Below, one piece after another: positions 55,418 through 63,704 of a DNA stretch of 64,000 nt. Source of the stretch: QWPN01 sp044238145. GTDB lineage: Bacteria > Planctomycetota > Planctomycetia > Pirellulales > UBA1268. The translations under genes and the position numbers were made by a program. The stretch lies in NCBI GenBank assembly GCA_044238145.1, contig JBIIDT010000005.1:1-64000 (forward strand), given 5' to 3'. Position 1 is the stretch's first letter. Every line of letters begins with the position of its first letter. The notes below the pieces were generated by a model. It was not told the DNA's origin, did not search any database, and saw only the letters and a list, made by a program, of their open reading frames with translations.

Positions 55418-55872
55418 CGGCCCGCCCCGGCGGGCAGCGGAACCGCCTTGGCGCCGCTCCACAGCTGCTCGATGTCCCAGTACTCGCGGGCGGCGCTGTC
55501 GAACAGGTGGACCATCACGTCGCCGTAGTCGAGGACGATCCAGCGGCCCTCCTCGTAGCCCTCGCCCCCGCGCTTACGGTCCTTGAGCTCGGCCTTGACG
55601 ACCTTCTCGATCTCGTCCGCGATCGCGTGCAGCTGGCGGCGGCTCGCACCGGTGGCGACGACGAAGTAATCGAACACCGGGGTGAGCCCCCGGAGGTCGA
55701 GGACCCGCACGTCGGTGCCGCGGGACTCCTCGGCCACGCGGGCGGCCGTGAGCGCCAGCGTTCGCGCGGCCTCCTCGCGGGCGGCTGGCCTGTCGGCGGG
55801 CTGGCGGGGGCTGGTCACTGCAGTCGGGGGCTCCAGGGCGAGGTCGGTCGATGGCGCGGGGATTCTAACCAA
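55414..55872 (-). CDS. rsfS: Ribosome silencing factor
   Basis: This protein binds L14 and blocks 50S-30S joining when nutrients are low. It has 152 residues from a TTG at 55872 with GGGAG 6 nt upstream. An N-terminal low-complexity Pro/Thr stretch precedes the core: VRVLDLRGLTPVFDYFVVATGASRRQLHAIADEIE and WIVLDYGDVMVHLFDSAAREYWDIEQLW. The start choice is uncertain within ~20 residues. It is followed by argS. Confidence 0.93.
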   Translation of the reverse strand: MVRIPAPSTDLALEPPTAVTSPRQPADRPAAREEAARTLALTAARVAEESRGTDVRVLDLRGLTPVFDYFVVATGASRRQLHAIADEIEKVVKAELKDRKRGGEGYEEGRWIVLDYGDVMVHLFDSAAREYWDIEQLWSGAKAVPLPAGAGR

Positions 55873-55937
55873 AGTTTTCTCCCATCTGGGTTTTCCGATG
55901 GTCGGGGCCACTCCCTCACGAATCCGCACCCCGCGAG

Positions 55938-56774
55938 TCAGCGGCTGCAGGCCCGCTCGGCGGCCAGCGCCATCCCGGCGAGGACGAGGTCGGCCAGTTC
56001 GACGGCCCCCGGCAGGCAGTCGCGGACGATGCCCGCCGAGCCGCCGGTGAGGAACACCTGCGCGGCGCCGGCGAACGGCCGCTGGGCCTCAGCCACGATC
56101 CGGGCGACGGCGCCGCGGATGCCCCAGCCGATACCGGCGGCGATCGCCTCCTCGGTGGAGCGGCCCGGGAACGCCGGGGGCGGGGCGTGGTCGAGGGCGG
56201 CCACCTCCGGCAGCCGGCTCGTCCCCTCGGCGAGCGCCCGCGCCATGAGCGCGGGACCGGGCAGGATCGACCCGCCCAGAAAGTCACCGGCGGCCGAGAC
56301 GAGGTTCACGGTCGTCGCCGTGCCGCAGTCGACGACGATCGCCGGCCGTGCCGCATCCTTCAGGAGCGCCGCGGCGGCGGCCCCCGCGAGCCGGTCGATG
56401 CCGACGCGGTGCGGTTCGGCGACGAGCACCTGGAGCGGCAGGTCGGTGTGGCCGATCCGCCGCTGGCGCACGGCGCGGTGCCGCGTCGCCGACACCTCGG
56501 CGACCGCCGCCTCCAACCGCACGGCGGCGGCCTCGTGCACGCTGCCGACGAGCAGCACCGCCGGTCCGGGAGCCACGCCCGCCAGCCAGGCCTCCAGGTT
56601 CGCCGGCCGGAAGTCGCGGCTCATCAGATCCTGGCGGCGGGTGATGCGGGGCAACGGCCGGCCTGGCCCGTGATCGTGGTCCGCGACCACGGCCAGCTTG
56701 ATCCGCGTGTTGCCCACGTCGGCGAGCAGCACGGTGTCGCCGCGACAGATCGACGGGCCGCGGGTCGCGGTCAT
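55938..56774 (-). CDS. coaX: Type III pantothenate kinase
   Basis: The first step of coenzyme A synthesis. It has 278 residues of the acetate/sugar-kinase fold. Motifs are LLADVGNTRIKLAVV (phosphate loop), PHRVGIDRLAGAAAA, VVDCGTATTVNLV and GGSILPGPALMARALAEGTSRLPEV. The start overlaps the obgE stop by 4 nt. The other pantothenate kinase types are excluded by these motifs. Confidence 0.96.
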   Translation of the reverse strand: MTATRGPSICRGDTVLLADVGNTRIKLAVVADHDHGPGRPLPRITRRQDLMSRDFRPANLEAWLAGVAPGPAVLLVGSVHEAAAVRLEAAVAEVSATRHRAVRQRRIGHTDLPLQVLVAEPHRVGIDRLAGAAAAALLKDAARPAIVVDCGTATTVNLVSAAGDFLGGSILPGPALMARALAEGTSRLPEVAALDHAPPPAFPGRSTEEAIAAGIGWGIRGAVARIVAEAQRPFAGAAQVFLTGGSAGIVRDCLPGAVELADLVLAGMALAAERACSR

Positions 56775-57772
56775 GCGGCACCGCCCCTGCGGTCGAGTTC
56801 CGCCACGATGGCCCGCACCAGGGCGTCGAGCCCGAAGCCGGTGGCGGCACTGATGCCGAGCACGTTCCGGCCGATCGCGGCGGCGAGGGCCGCGCGGACC
56901 TCCTCGGCCCCCGGCAGTTCGGACTTGCTCACCGCCACGATCTCGGGCCGGGCCCCGAGCGCCGCATCGTACCGCTCGAGTTCGTCGCGGATGGCCCGGT
57001 AGTTCGCCAGCGGCTCGGTGCCGTCGGCCGGGAACGGCTCGACCACGTGGACGAGGATGCCCGCCCGCTCGACGTGCCTGAGGAACTCGTGGCCCAGGCC
57101 CACCCCGGCGTGCGCGCCCTCGATGAGCCCGGGCAGATCCGCGAGCACGAAGCTCCGGTCGAGGGACACGGCCACGATCCCCAGGTTCGGGGTCTTGGTG
57201 GTGAAGGCGTAGTCGGCGATCTCCGGGCGGGCCCGGGAGAGCCGGGAGAGGAGCGTGCTCTTGCCGGCGTTCGGCTTGCCGACGAGCCCCACGTCCGCGA
57301 TCACCTTGAGCTCAAGGAGCAGCCGACGGCTCTCGCCGGTCTCGCCCGGCGTCGTCTCCCGCGGCGCCCGGTTCGTCGACGACTTGAAGTGCAGGTTGCC
57401 CCAGCCGCCGCCGCCCCCCTTCGCGGCCACGATCGCTTCGCCCGGCGCCGCGAGGTCCTTGAGCACGAGGCCCGTCGCCTCGTCGATCACGATCGTGCCG
57501 GGCGGCACGAGCAGCGTCAGGTCGGCGGCACTCCGACCCTGGCAATTGGCCGGCCCGCCGGACGTACCGTGGTCGGCCCGCCACTGCCGCCGATGGGCGA
57601 GCGCGGCGAGCGAATCGACACCCGCCCGCGCCTCGAGGATCACGCTGCCGCCGTCGCCACCGTCACCGCCGTCAGGGCCGCCCTTGGGGATGTACTTCTC
57701 CCGGCGGAAGCTGCACATGCCGCGGCCGCCGTTGCCGCCGACGACCTCGATCTGGACGCGATCCACGAACAC
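56771..57772 (-). CDS. obgE: GTPase Obg
   Basis: An essential late 50S assembly GTPase, 333 residues. The Gly-rich Obg fold fills the first ~155 residues (GGNGGRGMCSFRREKYIPKGGPDGGDGG), then the G domain with GKPNAGKSTLL (G1), DLPGLIEGAH (G3) and a SKSEL G4-type segment. The optional C-terminal OCT domain is absent. It follows rpmA by 34 nt and couples to coaX. Confidence 0.98.
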   Translation of the reverse strand: MFVDRVQIEVVGGNGGRGMCSFRREKYIPKGGPDGGDGGDGGSVILEARAGVDSLAALAHRRQWRADHGTSGGPANCQGRSAADLTLLVPPGTIVIDEATGLVLKDLAAPGEAIVAAKGGGGGWGNLHFKSSTNRAPRETTPGETGESRRLLLELKVIADVGLVGKPNAGKSTLLSRLSRARPEIADYAFTTKTPNLGIVAVSLDRSFVLADLPGLIEGAHAGVGLGHEFLRHVERAGILVHVVEPFPADGTEPLANYRAIRDELERYDAALGARPEIVAVSKSELPGAEEVRAALAAAIGRNVLGISAATGFGLDALVRAIVAELDRRGGAA

Positions 57773-57806
57773 GCCGGCACCTCGCGGGCGGGACCCGCAC
57801 CGGCAG

Positions 57807-58061
57807 TCAGGCCGTCGGTCCGGAGACGACGTTCACCCGCCGACCCTCGCGGTCGAACATCACCACGCCGGCGGTGAGGGCGAAGAGCGTGTAGTCGGTG
57901 CCCGTGCCGACGTTGCGACCGGCGTGGAACTTCGTCCCCACCTGGCGGACGAGGATGTTGCCGGCCTGGACCGCCTCACCGGCGAACTTCTTCACGCCGC
58001 GGCGCTGCGCGTTGGAATCGCGCCCGTTGCGACTCGAACCCTGACCCTTTTTGTGTGCCAT
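57807..58061 (-). CDS. rpmA: Ribosomal protein L27
   Basis: A 50S protein whose N-terminus reaches the peptidyl-transferase centre, 84 residues. MAHKKGQGSSRNGRDSNAQRRGVKKF is canonical; no Firmicute-type N-terminal extension is present. The ATG at 58061 has GGGAG 9 nt upstream. rplU (L21), which usually precedes it, is not in the window. Confidence 0.98.
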   Translation of the reverse strand: MAHKKGQGSSRNGRDSNAQRRGVKKFAGEAVQAGNILVRQVGTKFHAGRNVGTGTDYTLFALTAGVVMFDREGRRVNVVSGPTA

Positions 58062-58105
58062 GACCAATCACTCCCGCCGCGGAACCACCAGGCAACGATC
58101 GCCTG

Positions 58106-58131
58106 CCCGGGCCCGAAAATCAAGGCCCGGG
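58106..58131 (-). terminator. Hairpin at the end of the 58120 gene
   Basis: A perfect 8-bp stem (CCCGGGCC/GGCCCGGG) with a 10-nt loop that contains the stop codon of the upstream secreted-protein gene, 45 nt before rpmA. It could end that transcript before the rpmA operon. No U-tract follows. Confidence 0.4.
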
Positions 58132-59781
58132 AGCATCCCGTTCGTACCGAAAAACCCAGGCATGGTCAATGCCCTCGTGGACCGCGGCCGCCGCGGCGTA
58201 CAGTTCCGGCCCCCGCGGGCCGAACAGCCCCCGCAGCACCTCCTGCTTCCGGCCCTGCTGCGGGTCCGATTCCAGCAGCCGCTGCACGGCGGCGAAGGCC
58301 GCCAGCGAGTCTCCCCGTGTCACCTCGTCGGCCCCACCCTCGACGTCCTCGAGCGCCGCCAGCGCCCGGGCGGAGGCGAGATCGCGGGCGAGTTGCTCCA
58401 CCCGCCGCTCGGCCGATCCGAAGCAGGCGGCCGCGGCGCGGGCGCGATCGTCGTAGGTGGGCGCCGACTCCAGGGCGCGCACGACCTTGGCGAGCGACTC
58501 CAGCGGCTTGGCCGCCACCTGCTCCGGGGTGAGCCCCAGCTTCTCGAGCGCCGCGCGGCGGGTCGCGTCGCGGTCGGCATCGACGGGCCCGGCCAGCGCC
58601 CGCGTCAGGTCCTCGATCGCCTGGATGCCCAGTTCGCCGAACACGTCCCGCACGGCGGCGCCACGGGCGAGCGGGTCGCCGAGGGGCGCGAGCTTGCGGA
58701 GCACCGTCTCCAGCGGCAGGAGGCTCGCCATCCCGCCGCCGGCGTCGGGCTCGAGCAGGTCGGACCACTTGAGGCCGAGCGCTTCGAGCCCGGAAACGGG
58801 CCGCGACTTCGTCGCCAGCGGCCGGCCCGCGGCCTCCAGGATCCGCGAGCCGAGCGTCATCCGCTCGAGCATTCCCGCGTACCCGACGCTCATCTCCTCC
58901 TCGACCTCGTCGCGGGCGTCGCCAGGCCGCCAGAAGTCGAGCCGCAGGGCTTCCAGGGCGTATTCCATGTGGGCACCGGGCGGATCGCCGGCTCCGATCC
59001 GCGCGCCCGGGATCTTCCGCCACCGCATGGAGTTGGTCAGACCGCGGACGAAGATCGAGAAGAAGTCGATGCGCGGATCGACATCCTCCCACACGGCCAC
59101 TCCCCAGCGGTCCTCGCCCGGCGCGATCTCGGCCTCCGCCATCGACGCGCTGTCGTACAGCCGGCCGGGCGGCTTCTCGCGGGCCCGGATCGGCTCCATC
59201 GCCGAGGGCACGACCCGGTCCAGGTAGGCGCGGTAGGCCCGCATGTCCTCGCCCTGGGCCAGCGGCTCGAGGCTCTCGAGCACGAAATGCGGCAGGAACC
59301 GGACGGGCTGCTCGAAGGTCTCGGTCTGGCGCACGGTCGGATCAGCCGCGTCCACGACCACGCGCCGGCCACCGGTGTTCTTCACGCGGTACAGCACGTA
59401 CCAGACCCGCTTGCGCCGCATCTTCGCGTCGCCGGCCGGAACGTCCACGTCGATCAGCCGCGGCGGCTTGAAGGCGAACTCCAGGCACCACACGCCGCCG
59501 GCCAGTTCGCGGCCCTTGGCCCGCTCGACGAACGTGGTGTTCACCGGCGACCGCTGGGGCGTCCACTCGCGATCCTTCCGTCCCTCGGTGATCTCGAGGA
59601 GATCGGACCGCTGCAGCGGGTCGTCGGACGAGCGGTCGGGCGGAATGACGGTCAGGGTGCCCGGGGCGAGGCGTCGAAAGCCGTCCGGGGACGGGGCGGC
59701 GCCCGCCCAGCCGCCGGCGCAGGCCGCCGCCGCAGCCAATGGCAGGAGCCACCACACGCGAAATGTGGCCAGGTTGGCCAT
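58120..59781 (-). CDS. Secreted hypothetical protein
   Basis: I do not recognise a named family. The 553 residues start with a signal peptide (LLPLAAAAACAGGWAGAAP, ending near 29). The body begins with a domain containing GTLTVIPPDRSSDDPLQRSDLLEI, WCLEFAFKPPRLIDVDVP and RKRVWYVLYRVKNTGGR (beta-rich), and ends in a long helical region (roughly 330-520). The layout resembles planctomycete-specific exported proteins. The ATG at 59781 has GGCGGAG 7 nt upstream. The open frame continues to 60126 but that part is not protein-like. A 226-bp AT-richer region lies upstream. Confidence 0.75.
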   Translation of the reverse strand: MANLATFRVWWLLPLAAAAACAGGWAGAAPSPDGFRRLAPGTLTVIPPDRSSDDPLQRSDLLEITEGRKDREWTPQRSPVNTTFVERAKGRELAGGVWCLEFAFKPPRLIDVDVPAGDAKMRRKRVWYVLYRVKNTGGRRVVVDAADPTVRQTETFEQPVRFLPHFVLESLEPLAQGEDMRAYRAYLDRVVPSAMEPIRAREKPPGRLYDSASMAEAEIAPGEDRWGVAVWEDVDPRIDFFSIFVRGLTNSMRWRKIPGARIGAGDPPGAHMEYALEALRLDFWRPGDARDEVEEEMSVGYAGMLERMTLGSRILEAAGRPLATKSRPVSGLEALGLKWSDLLEPDAGGGMASLLPLETVLRKLAPLGDPLARGAAVRDVFGELGIQAIEDLTRALAGPVDADRDATRRAALEKLGLTPEQVAAKPLESLAKVVRALESAPTYDDRARAAAACFGSAERRVEQLARDLASARALAALEDVEGGADEVTRGDSLAAFAAVQRLLESDPQQGRKQEVLRGLFGPRGPELYAAAAAVHEGIDHAWVFRYERDAPGP

Positions 59782-59864
59782 CGTTTTTCTCCGCCGGAAT
59801 ACTACTGAATCGCGTTTTTTTCCGAAGAAAATCGGCTCAACTTCGCCAAAACGCACATTTTTCC

Positions 59865-59893
59865 TTGATTGCCCATCTTTCCCAGGCAACAAT
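59865..59893 (+). promoter_or_regulatory. Possible promoter in AT-rich gap
   Basis: TTGATT (59865-59870), a 17-nt spacer and AACAAT (59888-59893), in the most AT-rich stretch of the window (59785-59900). It would drive the 84-residue gene at 60008 with a ~108-nt leader. The -10 match is weak. Confidence 0.3.
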
Positions 59894-60007
59894 TTTGGCG
59901 TTAGGGGTTTCCGGCCCGGAATTGGCCTACGCCGCGAGCAGCGGCCGAAAGACACTCCGGGCCCGAGCCGCCACGAACTCCCGCCCATTCTGCAGTCCCG
60001 GGCACCG

Positions 60008-60262
60008 ATGCTCCAACGCAATCCCCTGCAACCGCCGCGGCCCATGCCCGTCGCCGTCCCGGCCAGGACGGCCGCGGCTGCGGCACGGCCGTTCGTGTCG
60101 GCCGAGGACTTCGACGTCACCGGCATGCTGACGGGCGTCGACCCCTGCGAGTCGCGGTACTGGTGGATGCCGGAACTGTACGGTCCGGATGCCGACGCCC
60201 CTGCGACGGCGGCGGTTCACGCCACGCGGCGAACCGCGTCGCGGCCCACGGCCGCGGCCTGA
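60008..60262 (+). CDS. Hypothetical 84-residue protein
   Basis: An unrecognised protein: Pro/Ala-rich at both ends with a more conserved-looking centre (FVSAEDFDVTGMLTGVDPCESRYWWMPELYGPD). Nearly every codon ends in G or C, as in the real genes here, which argues for coding. There is no clear ribosome site. Its last 46 nt overlap the end of the convergent parA gene. Confidence 0.5.
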   Translation: MLQRNPLQPPRPMPVAVPARTAAAAARPFVSAEDFDVTGMLTGVDPCESRYWWMPELYGPDADAPATAAVHATRRTASRPTAAA

Positions 60263-61059
60263 TCAACCTCCGCCGCGAGGGCGGCGTAGTCCTCGGCCCC
60301 GTTCGAGTCGGGCGCGTAGTCGAAGATCGACTGGCCGAAGCTGGGCGCCTCCGCGAGGCGGATGTTCCGCCGGATCCGCGTCTCGAAGAGCCGGCCGCAC
60401 GCCCAGGCGGGATGCCGGTCGCCGGCCCCGGCGAAAAAGGCCGACACGTCGCGGCCGACCTCGTGCGCCAGCCGCGTGCCGGCCTCCTGCATGCAGAGCA
60501 CCACGCCCAGGAGCCGCAGACGGGGATTGACGTGGTCGCTGACGAGTTCGATCGTCTCCAGCAGCTTGCTCAGGCCGTGCAGGGCGAGAAAGTGGGGCTG
60601 CAGCGGCAACAAGACCTCGTCCACCGCCGCCATGGCGTTGAGCGAGAGCAGCCCGAGCGAGGGCGGGCAGTCGACGACCAGGTAGTCGAACGCCCCCTCC
60701 CCCGCCCCCTGGCATCGCGGCTCGGCCGCGATCCGCTGGCGGAGGATCCCCTCCCGCCCCGACTTGCCGGCGAGGGCCATCTCGACGGCGGAGAGATCGA
60801 TGTGGGCCGGCACCACGCTCAGGTTCTCGCCGGCCTCCACGGCCGCCGCCGCGAGCGGCTGGCCCCCGGTGAGGACGTCGAAGGCGGTGCACGCGCCGGC
60901 GCCGGGCTGGACGCCGAGGTGCAGCGAGGCGTGGGCCTGCGGGTCGAGGTCGACGACACACACCCGCCGCCCCTGCCGCGCCAGGGCGACGGCGAGGTTC
61001 ACGGTGGTCGTCGTCTTGCCGACGCCACCCTTCTGATTGGCGATCGCGATCGAGCGCAT
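60217..61059 (-). CDS. ParA-family ATPase
   Basis: A Soj/ParA-type P-loop ATPase of 280 residues, likely for chromosome or cargo positioning. The deviant Walker A KGGVGKTTT is at residues 9-17 (MRSIAIANQKGGVGKTTTTVN), Walker A' DLDPQAHASLHLG and Walker B VVDCPPSLGLLSLNA follow. No ParB partner is adjacent. A TATCCT -10 (61132-61127, minus) may be its promoter. The 46-nt 3' overlap with the 84-residue gene is convergent. Confidence 0.93.
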   Translation of the reverse strand: MRSIAIANQKGGVGKTTTTVNLAVALARQGRRVCVVDLDPQAHASLHLGVQPGAGACTAFDVLTGGQPLAAAAVEAGENLSVVPAHIDLSAVEMALAGKSGREGILRQRIAAEPRCQGAGEGAFDYLVVDCPPSLGLLSLNAMAAVDEVLLPLQPHFLALHGLSKLLETIELVSDHVNPRLRLLGVVLCMQEAGTRLAHEVGRDVSAFFAGAGDRHPAWACGRLFETRIRRNIRLAEAPSFGQSIFDYAPDSNGAEDYAALAAEVDQAAAVGRDAVRRVA

Positions 61060-61171
61060 GGCAGCCGGTCCTCGCGGGACGGGGCGGGTTCCCGACGGCC
61101 GGCGGGCAGGCCGGCGGCGGGCAGGGAGGATAGGCCGCGGACCGCACCGCCAAAAGCCCGATTTCCCCCGG

Positions 61172-61729
61172 TCATTCCCGGCCCGGGAAGGGCAGTCCGG
61201 GGCAGGCCGTGCCGATCCAGGTGCGGAGCCCCTTCTCGATCCGGCCGAGGCCGATCCGCCCCGGGCGGCCGACGACGCCCATCTCGCCCCCCGTCGGGCC
61301 GACGCCGAGCACCAGCACCGCGGCCGGGGCCGCGTCCGGCGCCGGACGGAACGCGATCGCCACCTTCCAGGCATCCGCGGAGAGCCGCGCCCCGTCGCGC
61401 GGCTGCCAGGCGAAGTTCGCGTCCTCGACCAGCCCGCGGCGGAGGTGCACGATGCCCGGCGCGGTCGAGACGTCGCAGCGGCGGGCTGCCGCCAGTCGGC
61501 CCGGCCCGCTCCCCGGGGAGAGCTGCCACAGCTCGACGACGGGCGCCGCGGTGATGGCCCGCGCGACGCCCCCGCCGAAGAAGGCGAGGCAGCGGTTCGT
61601 CTGCCAGCGCTGGAAGCCCAGTGCGAAGGCCGCGAGGGCCGCCCCGAGGACGAGGAGCCCCACGACCAGGGGCGTGCCGGAGGGGCGGCTCGAGCGACGC
61701 GGCGACGGTTCTTCCCGGGGCTGATGCAT
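61172..61729 (-). CDS. Hypothetical membrane-anchored protein
   Basis: A 185-residue protein with a basic N-terminus (EEPSPRRSSRPSG), one membrane helix (about 20-41, LVVGLLVLGAALAAFALGF) and a soluble domain with CDVSTAPGIVHLRRGLVEDANFAW and AAVLVLGVGPTGGEMGVVG. I do not recognise the family. It lies 112 nt upstream of parA on the same strand. Confidence 0.65.
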   Translation of the reverse strand: MHQPREEPSPRRSSRPSGTPLVVGLLVLGAALAAFALGFQRWQTNRCLAFFGGGVARAITAAPVVELWQLSPGSGPGRLAAARRCDVSTAPGIVHLRRGLVEDANFAWQPRDGARLSADAWKVAIAFRPAPDAAPAAVLVLGVGPTGGEMGVVGRPGRIGLGRIEKGLRTWIGTACPGLPFPGRE

Positions 61730-61818
61730 GCGGTTTCTCCACGCGGCGCCGGGCGAGCCGCGGCCGGCGGCGGCGGAATGTATACTCCCTCCGCCGTCGT
61801 CCGGCAGGAGATTTTCCC

Positions 61819-62046
61819 ATGCCCAACGCCTTCGACCCCTACCGTGAAGCCCTGGTGGTGGAGAACCACACGGTCTGGCCCGACGAATACGAGGATTGGT
61901 CGCCGACCGACCGGGCCCGCGCCGAGACGCTCCTGCACGCCGCGCCGCGGGAGGCGGCGGACCTCGACTACATCCGGCAGCACACCGGTTTCGCCCGGGT
62001 GATCACGGTCACGCCCGCCGACCTGGATCGCGTGAGCGGCCGCTGA
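61819..62046 (+). CDS. Hypothetical 75-residue protein
   Basis: A small acidic cytosolic protein (NAFDPYREALVVENHTVWPDE...AADLDYIRQHTGFARVITVTPADLDRV). The ATG has AGGAG 8 nt upstream and a TATACT box (61781-61786) further up without a clear -35. It ends 1 nt before the aroB start, so the two are probably co-transcribed. I recall similar short ORFs in planctomycetes but cannot name them. Confidence 0.65.
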   Translation: MPNAFDPYREALVVENHTVWPDEYEDWSPTDRARAETLLHAAPREAADLDYIRQHTGFARVITVTPADLDRVSGR

Positions 62047-62047
62047 C

Positions 62048-63148
62048 GTGGCGACGATCCGCCTGCACCTGCCCGCGGCCGCATCCGACGCGGCAGACCG
62101 TTCCTACGACATCCATGTGGGCCGGGGGATCCTCCACGCCGTCGGGCCGGCGGTGCGGGCCGGCGGTGCGGACCGGGCCGTCGTGGTCGCCGATGCGGCC
62201 GTCGCGGCGACGCACGCCGCCGGCGTCGCAGAGTCGTTGCGGGCCGCGGGCGTCGTCGCCGCGACGGTCACGCTGCCCGCCGGCGAGGCCTCGAAGTCGA
62301 TCGCCGGAGCGGGCCGGCTATGGGACGCCCTGGCTGACCTGGCCATCGACCGGCGGACCCACCTGGTGGCGGTCGGCGGCGGCGTGGCGGGCGACCTGTG
62401 CGGGTTCGCGGCCGCGACGTTCGGCCGGGGACTCGCCGTCTGGCAGGTGCCCACCACGGTCGTCGCCCAGGTCGACAGCGCCATCGGCGGCAAGACCGGC
62501 ATCAACCTCGCGGCCGGCAAAAACCTGGTCGGGGCGTTCTGGCAGCCGCGCGGCGTGTTCGCGGACGTGGCCACGCTCGACACGCTGCCCGACCGCGAGT
62601 TCGTGAGCGGATTCGCCGAGGTGGTGAAGTACGGCATGATCCTCGACGCGGATTTTTTCGCCTGGCTCGAGGCCCATGCGGCGGCACTCGTGGCCCGCGA
62701 CCCGGCGGCCCTGGCCCCCGCGGTGGAGCGATCCGCCGCCCTCAAGGCGGGCGTCGTGGAGCGGGACGAGCGGGAACTCACGGGCCGGCGGGCGGTGCTC
62801 AACTACGGCCACACGTTCGCCCACGCCTACGAGACGGCCGCCGGCTACGGCACCCTGCTCCACGGCGAGGCCGTGGCGATCGGCATGGCGCGGGCGGCCC
62901 GGCTGGCCCGGTCGCTCGACAGGATCGGCGACGTCGTCGTGCAGCGGCAGGACGCGTTACTCGCGGCCCTCGGCCTGCCGACCGCGACCCCCGCCGGCGC
63001 GGCGGCCGACGAGTTGCTTGCCATCATGGGCCGCGACAAGAAGGCCGTCGGCGGCCGGCTGCGGTTCGTGCTGCCCGAGCGGATCGGCCGGGTCGAACTG
63101 GTGGACGACGTGCCCGAGGACCTGGTCCGCCAGGCGCTCGGCGGCTGA
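62048..63148 (+). CDS. aroB: 3-dehydroquinate synthase
   Basis: The second step of the shikimate pathway (DAHP to dehydroquinate, NAD and Zn dependent). It has 366 residues. GGGVAGDLCGFAAATFGRG, VPTTVVAQVDSAIGGKTGIN, GFAEVVKYGMILD and NYGHTFAHAYETAAGYGTLLHGEAV carry the NAD and zinc (Glu, His, His) ligands. The GTG start at 62048 lies 1 nt after the preceding stop. Confidence 0.97.
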   Translation: MATIRLHLPAAASDAADRSYDIHVGRGILHAVGPAVRAGGADRAVVVADAAVAATHAAGVAESLRAAGVVAATVTLPAGEASKSIAGAGRLWDALADLAIDRRTHLVAVGGGVAGDLCGFAAATFGRGLAVWQVPTTVVAQVDSAIGGKTGINLAAGKNLVGAFWQPRGVFADVATLDTLPDREFVSGFAEVVKYGMILDADFFAWLEAHAAALVARDPAALAPAVERSAALKAGVVERDERELTGRRAVLNYGHTFAHAYETAAGYGTLLHGEAVAIGMARAARLARSLDRIGDVVVQRQDALLAALGLPTATPAGAAADELLAIMGRDKKAVGGRLRFVLPERIGRVELVDDVPEDLVRQALGG

Positions 63149-63490
63149 GCCTGGTCGCCAGCGACCACCCCTGGGGCGATTCGCTCCACCCCCCGGTCTG
63201 CAGCGACCACCGCGCTGGGGCGATTCGCTCCAGCGCCGGACCGATCACCACGACCGTCGCCATCGGCACGCACGGCATGGTGCGACGCGAAAACCTCTGA
63301 TTTCTCCGTCTCTCTCGCGTGCCGGCGGCAGGTGTCGCGAAGCCGTGATGCGTTTCGGCACGGGACCTGCATCTGCTCTTCGTCAGGTCGTGCTGCACGG
63401 CCTCCGACCCGGCGATTGCGTCCGGAAGGAGAGCGTGGGCCCGGCCTGACTGATCGAAGAAGGTCCGTCCGCATCCAGAGGAGTCTGCTC
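63149..63490. other. Gene-free region after aroB
   Basis: 342 bp with no convincing gene. The left part has the two-unit direct repeat at 63159-63232; the rest is unremarkable. No promoter with both elements is evident for the small gene at 63491. Confidence 0.5.
63159..63232 (+). repeat. Two-copy direct repeat after aroB
   Basis: Two units of 30 and 32 bp (63159-63188 and 63201-63232), each beginning CAGCGACCAC and ending CTGGGGCGATTCGCTCCA, at a period of 42 bp, 10 bp after the aroB stop. Confidence 0.8.
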
Positions 63491-63601
63491 ATGAACATCT
63501 CGTCTCCGGCGAGCGCCGGTGGCTGGTCTCTGACCAAGGCCGACATGCTGCTGTGCATCGTTCCGATCGCCCTGTTCCTGTCGATCGTGTCGTTCGTGTG
63601 A
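63491..63601 (+). CDS. 36-residue membrane peptide
   Basis: A small ORF with a strong ribosome site (AGAGGAG, 7 nt before the ATG). The peptide (MNISSPASAGGWSLTKAD then a helix MLLCIVPIALFLSIVSFV) is a single C-terminal membrane segment. A 7-bp hairpin follows the stop. The function is unknown. Confidence 0.6.
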   Translation: MNISSPASAGGWSLTKADMLLCIVPIALFLSIVSFV

Positions 63602-63606
63602 GCCGG

Positions 63607-63625
63607 CCGGGGCATTCCGCCCCGG
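63607..63625 (+). terminator. Hairpin after the 36-residue peptide gene
   Basis: A 7-bp perfect stem (CCGGGGC/GCCCCGG) with a 5-nt loop, 5 nt after the stop codon. No U-tract follows. Confidence 0.4.
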
Positions 63626-63704
63626 TCCTCGCCGCCCGATGCAGCCCGCGGGTCCCGCGAAGAATCGGCCGCTTCCCAGTTCACTTTTGAAAGGTTTCGA
63701 CACC

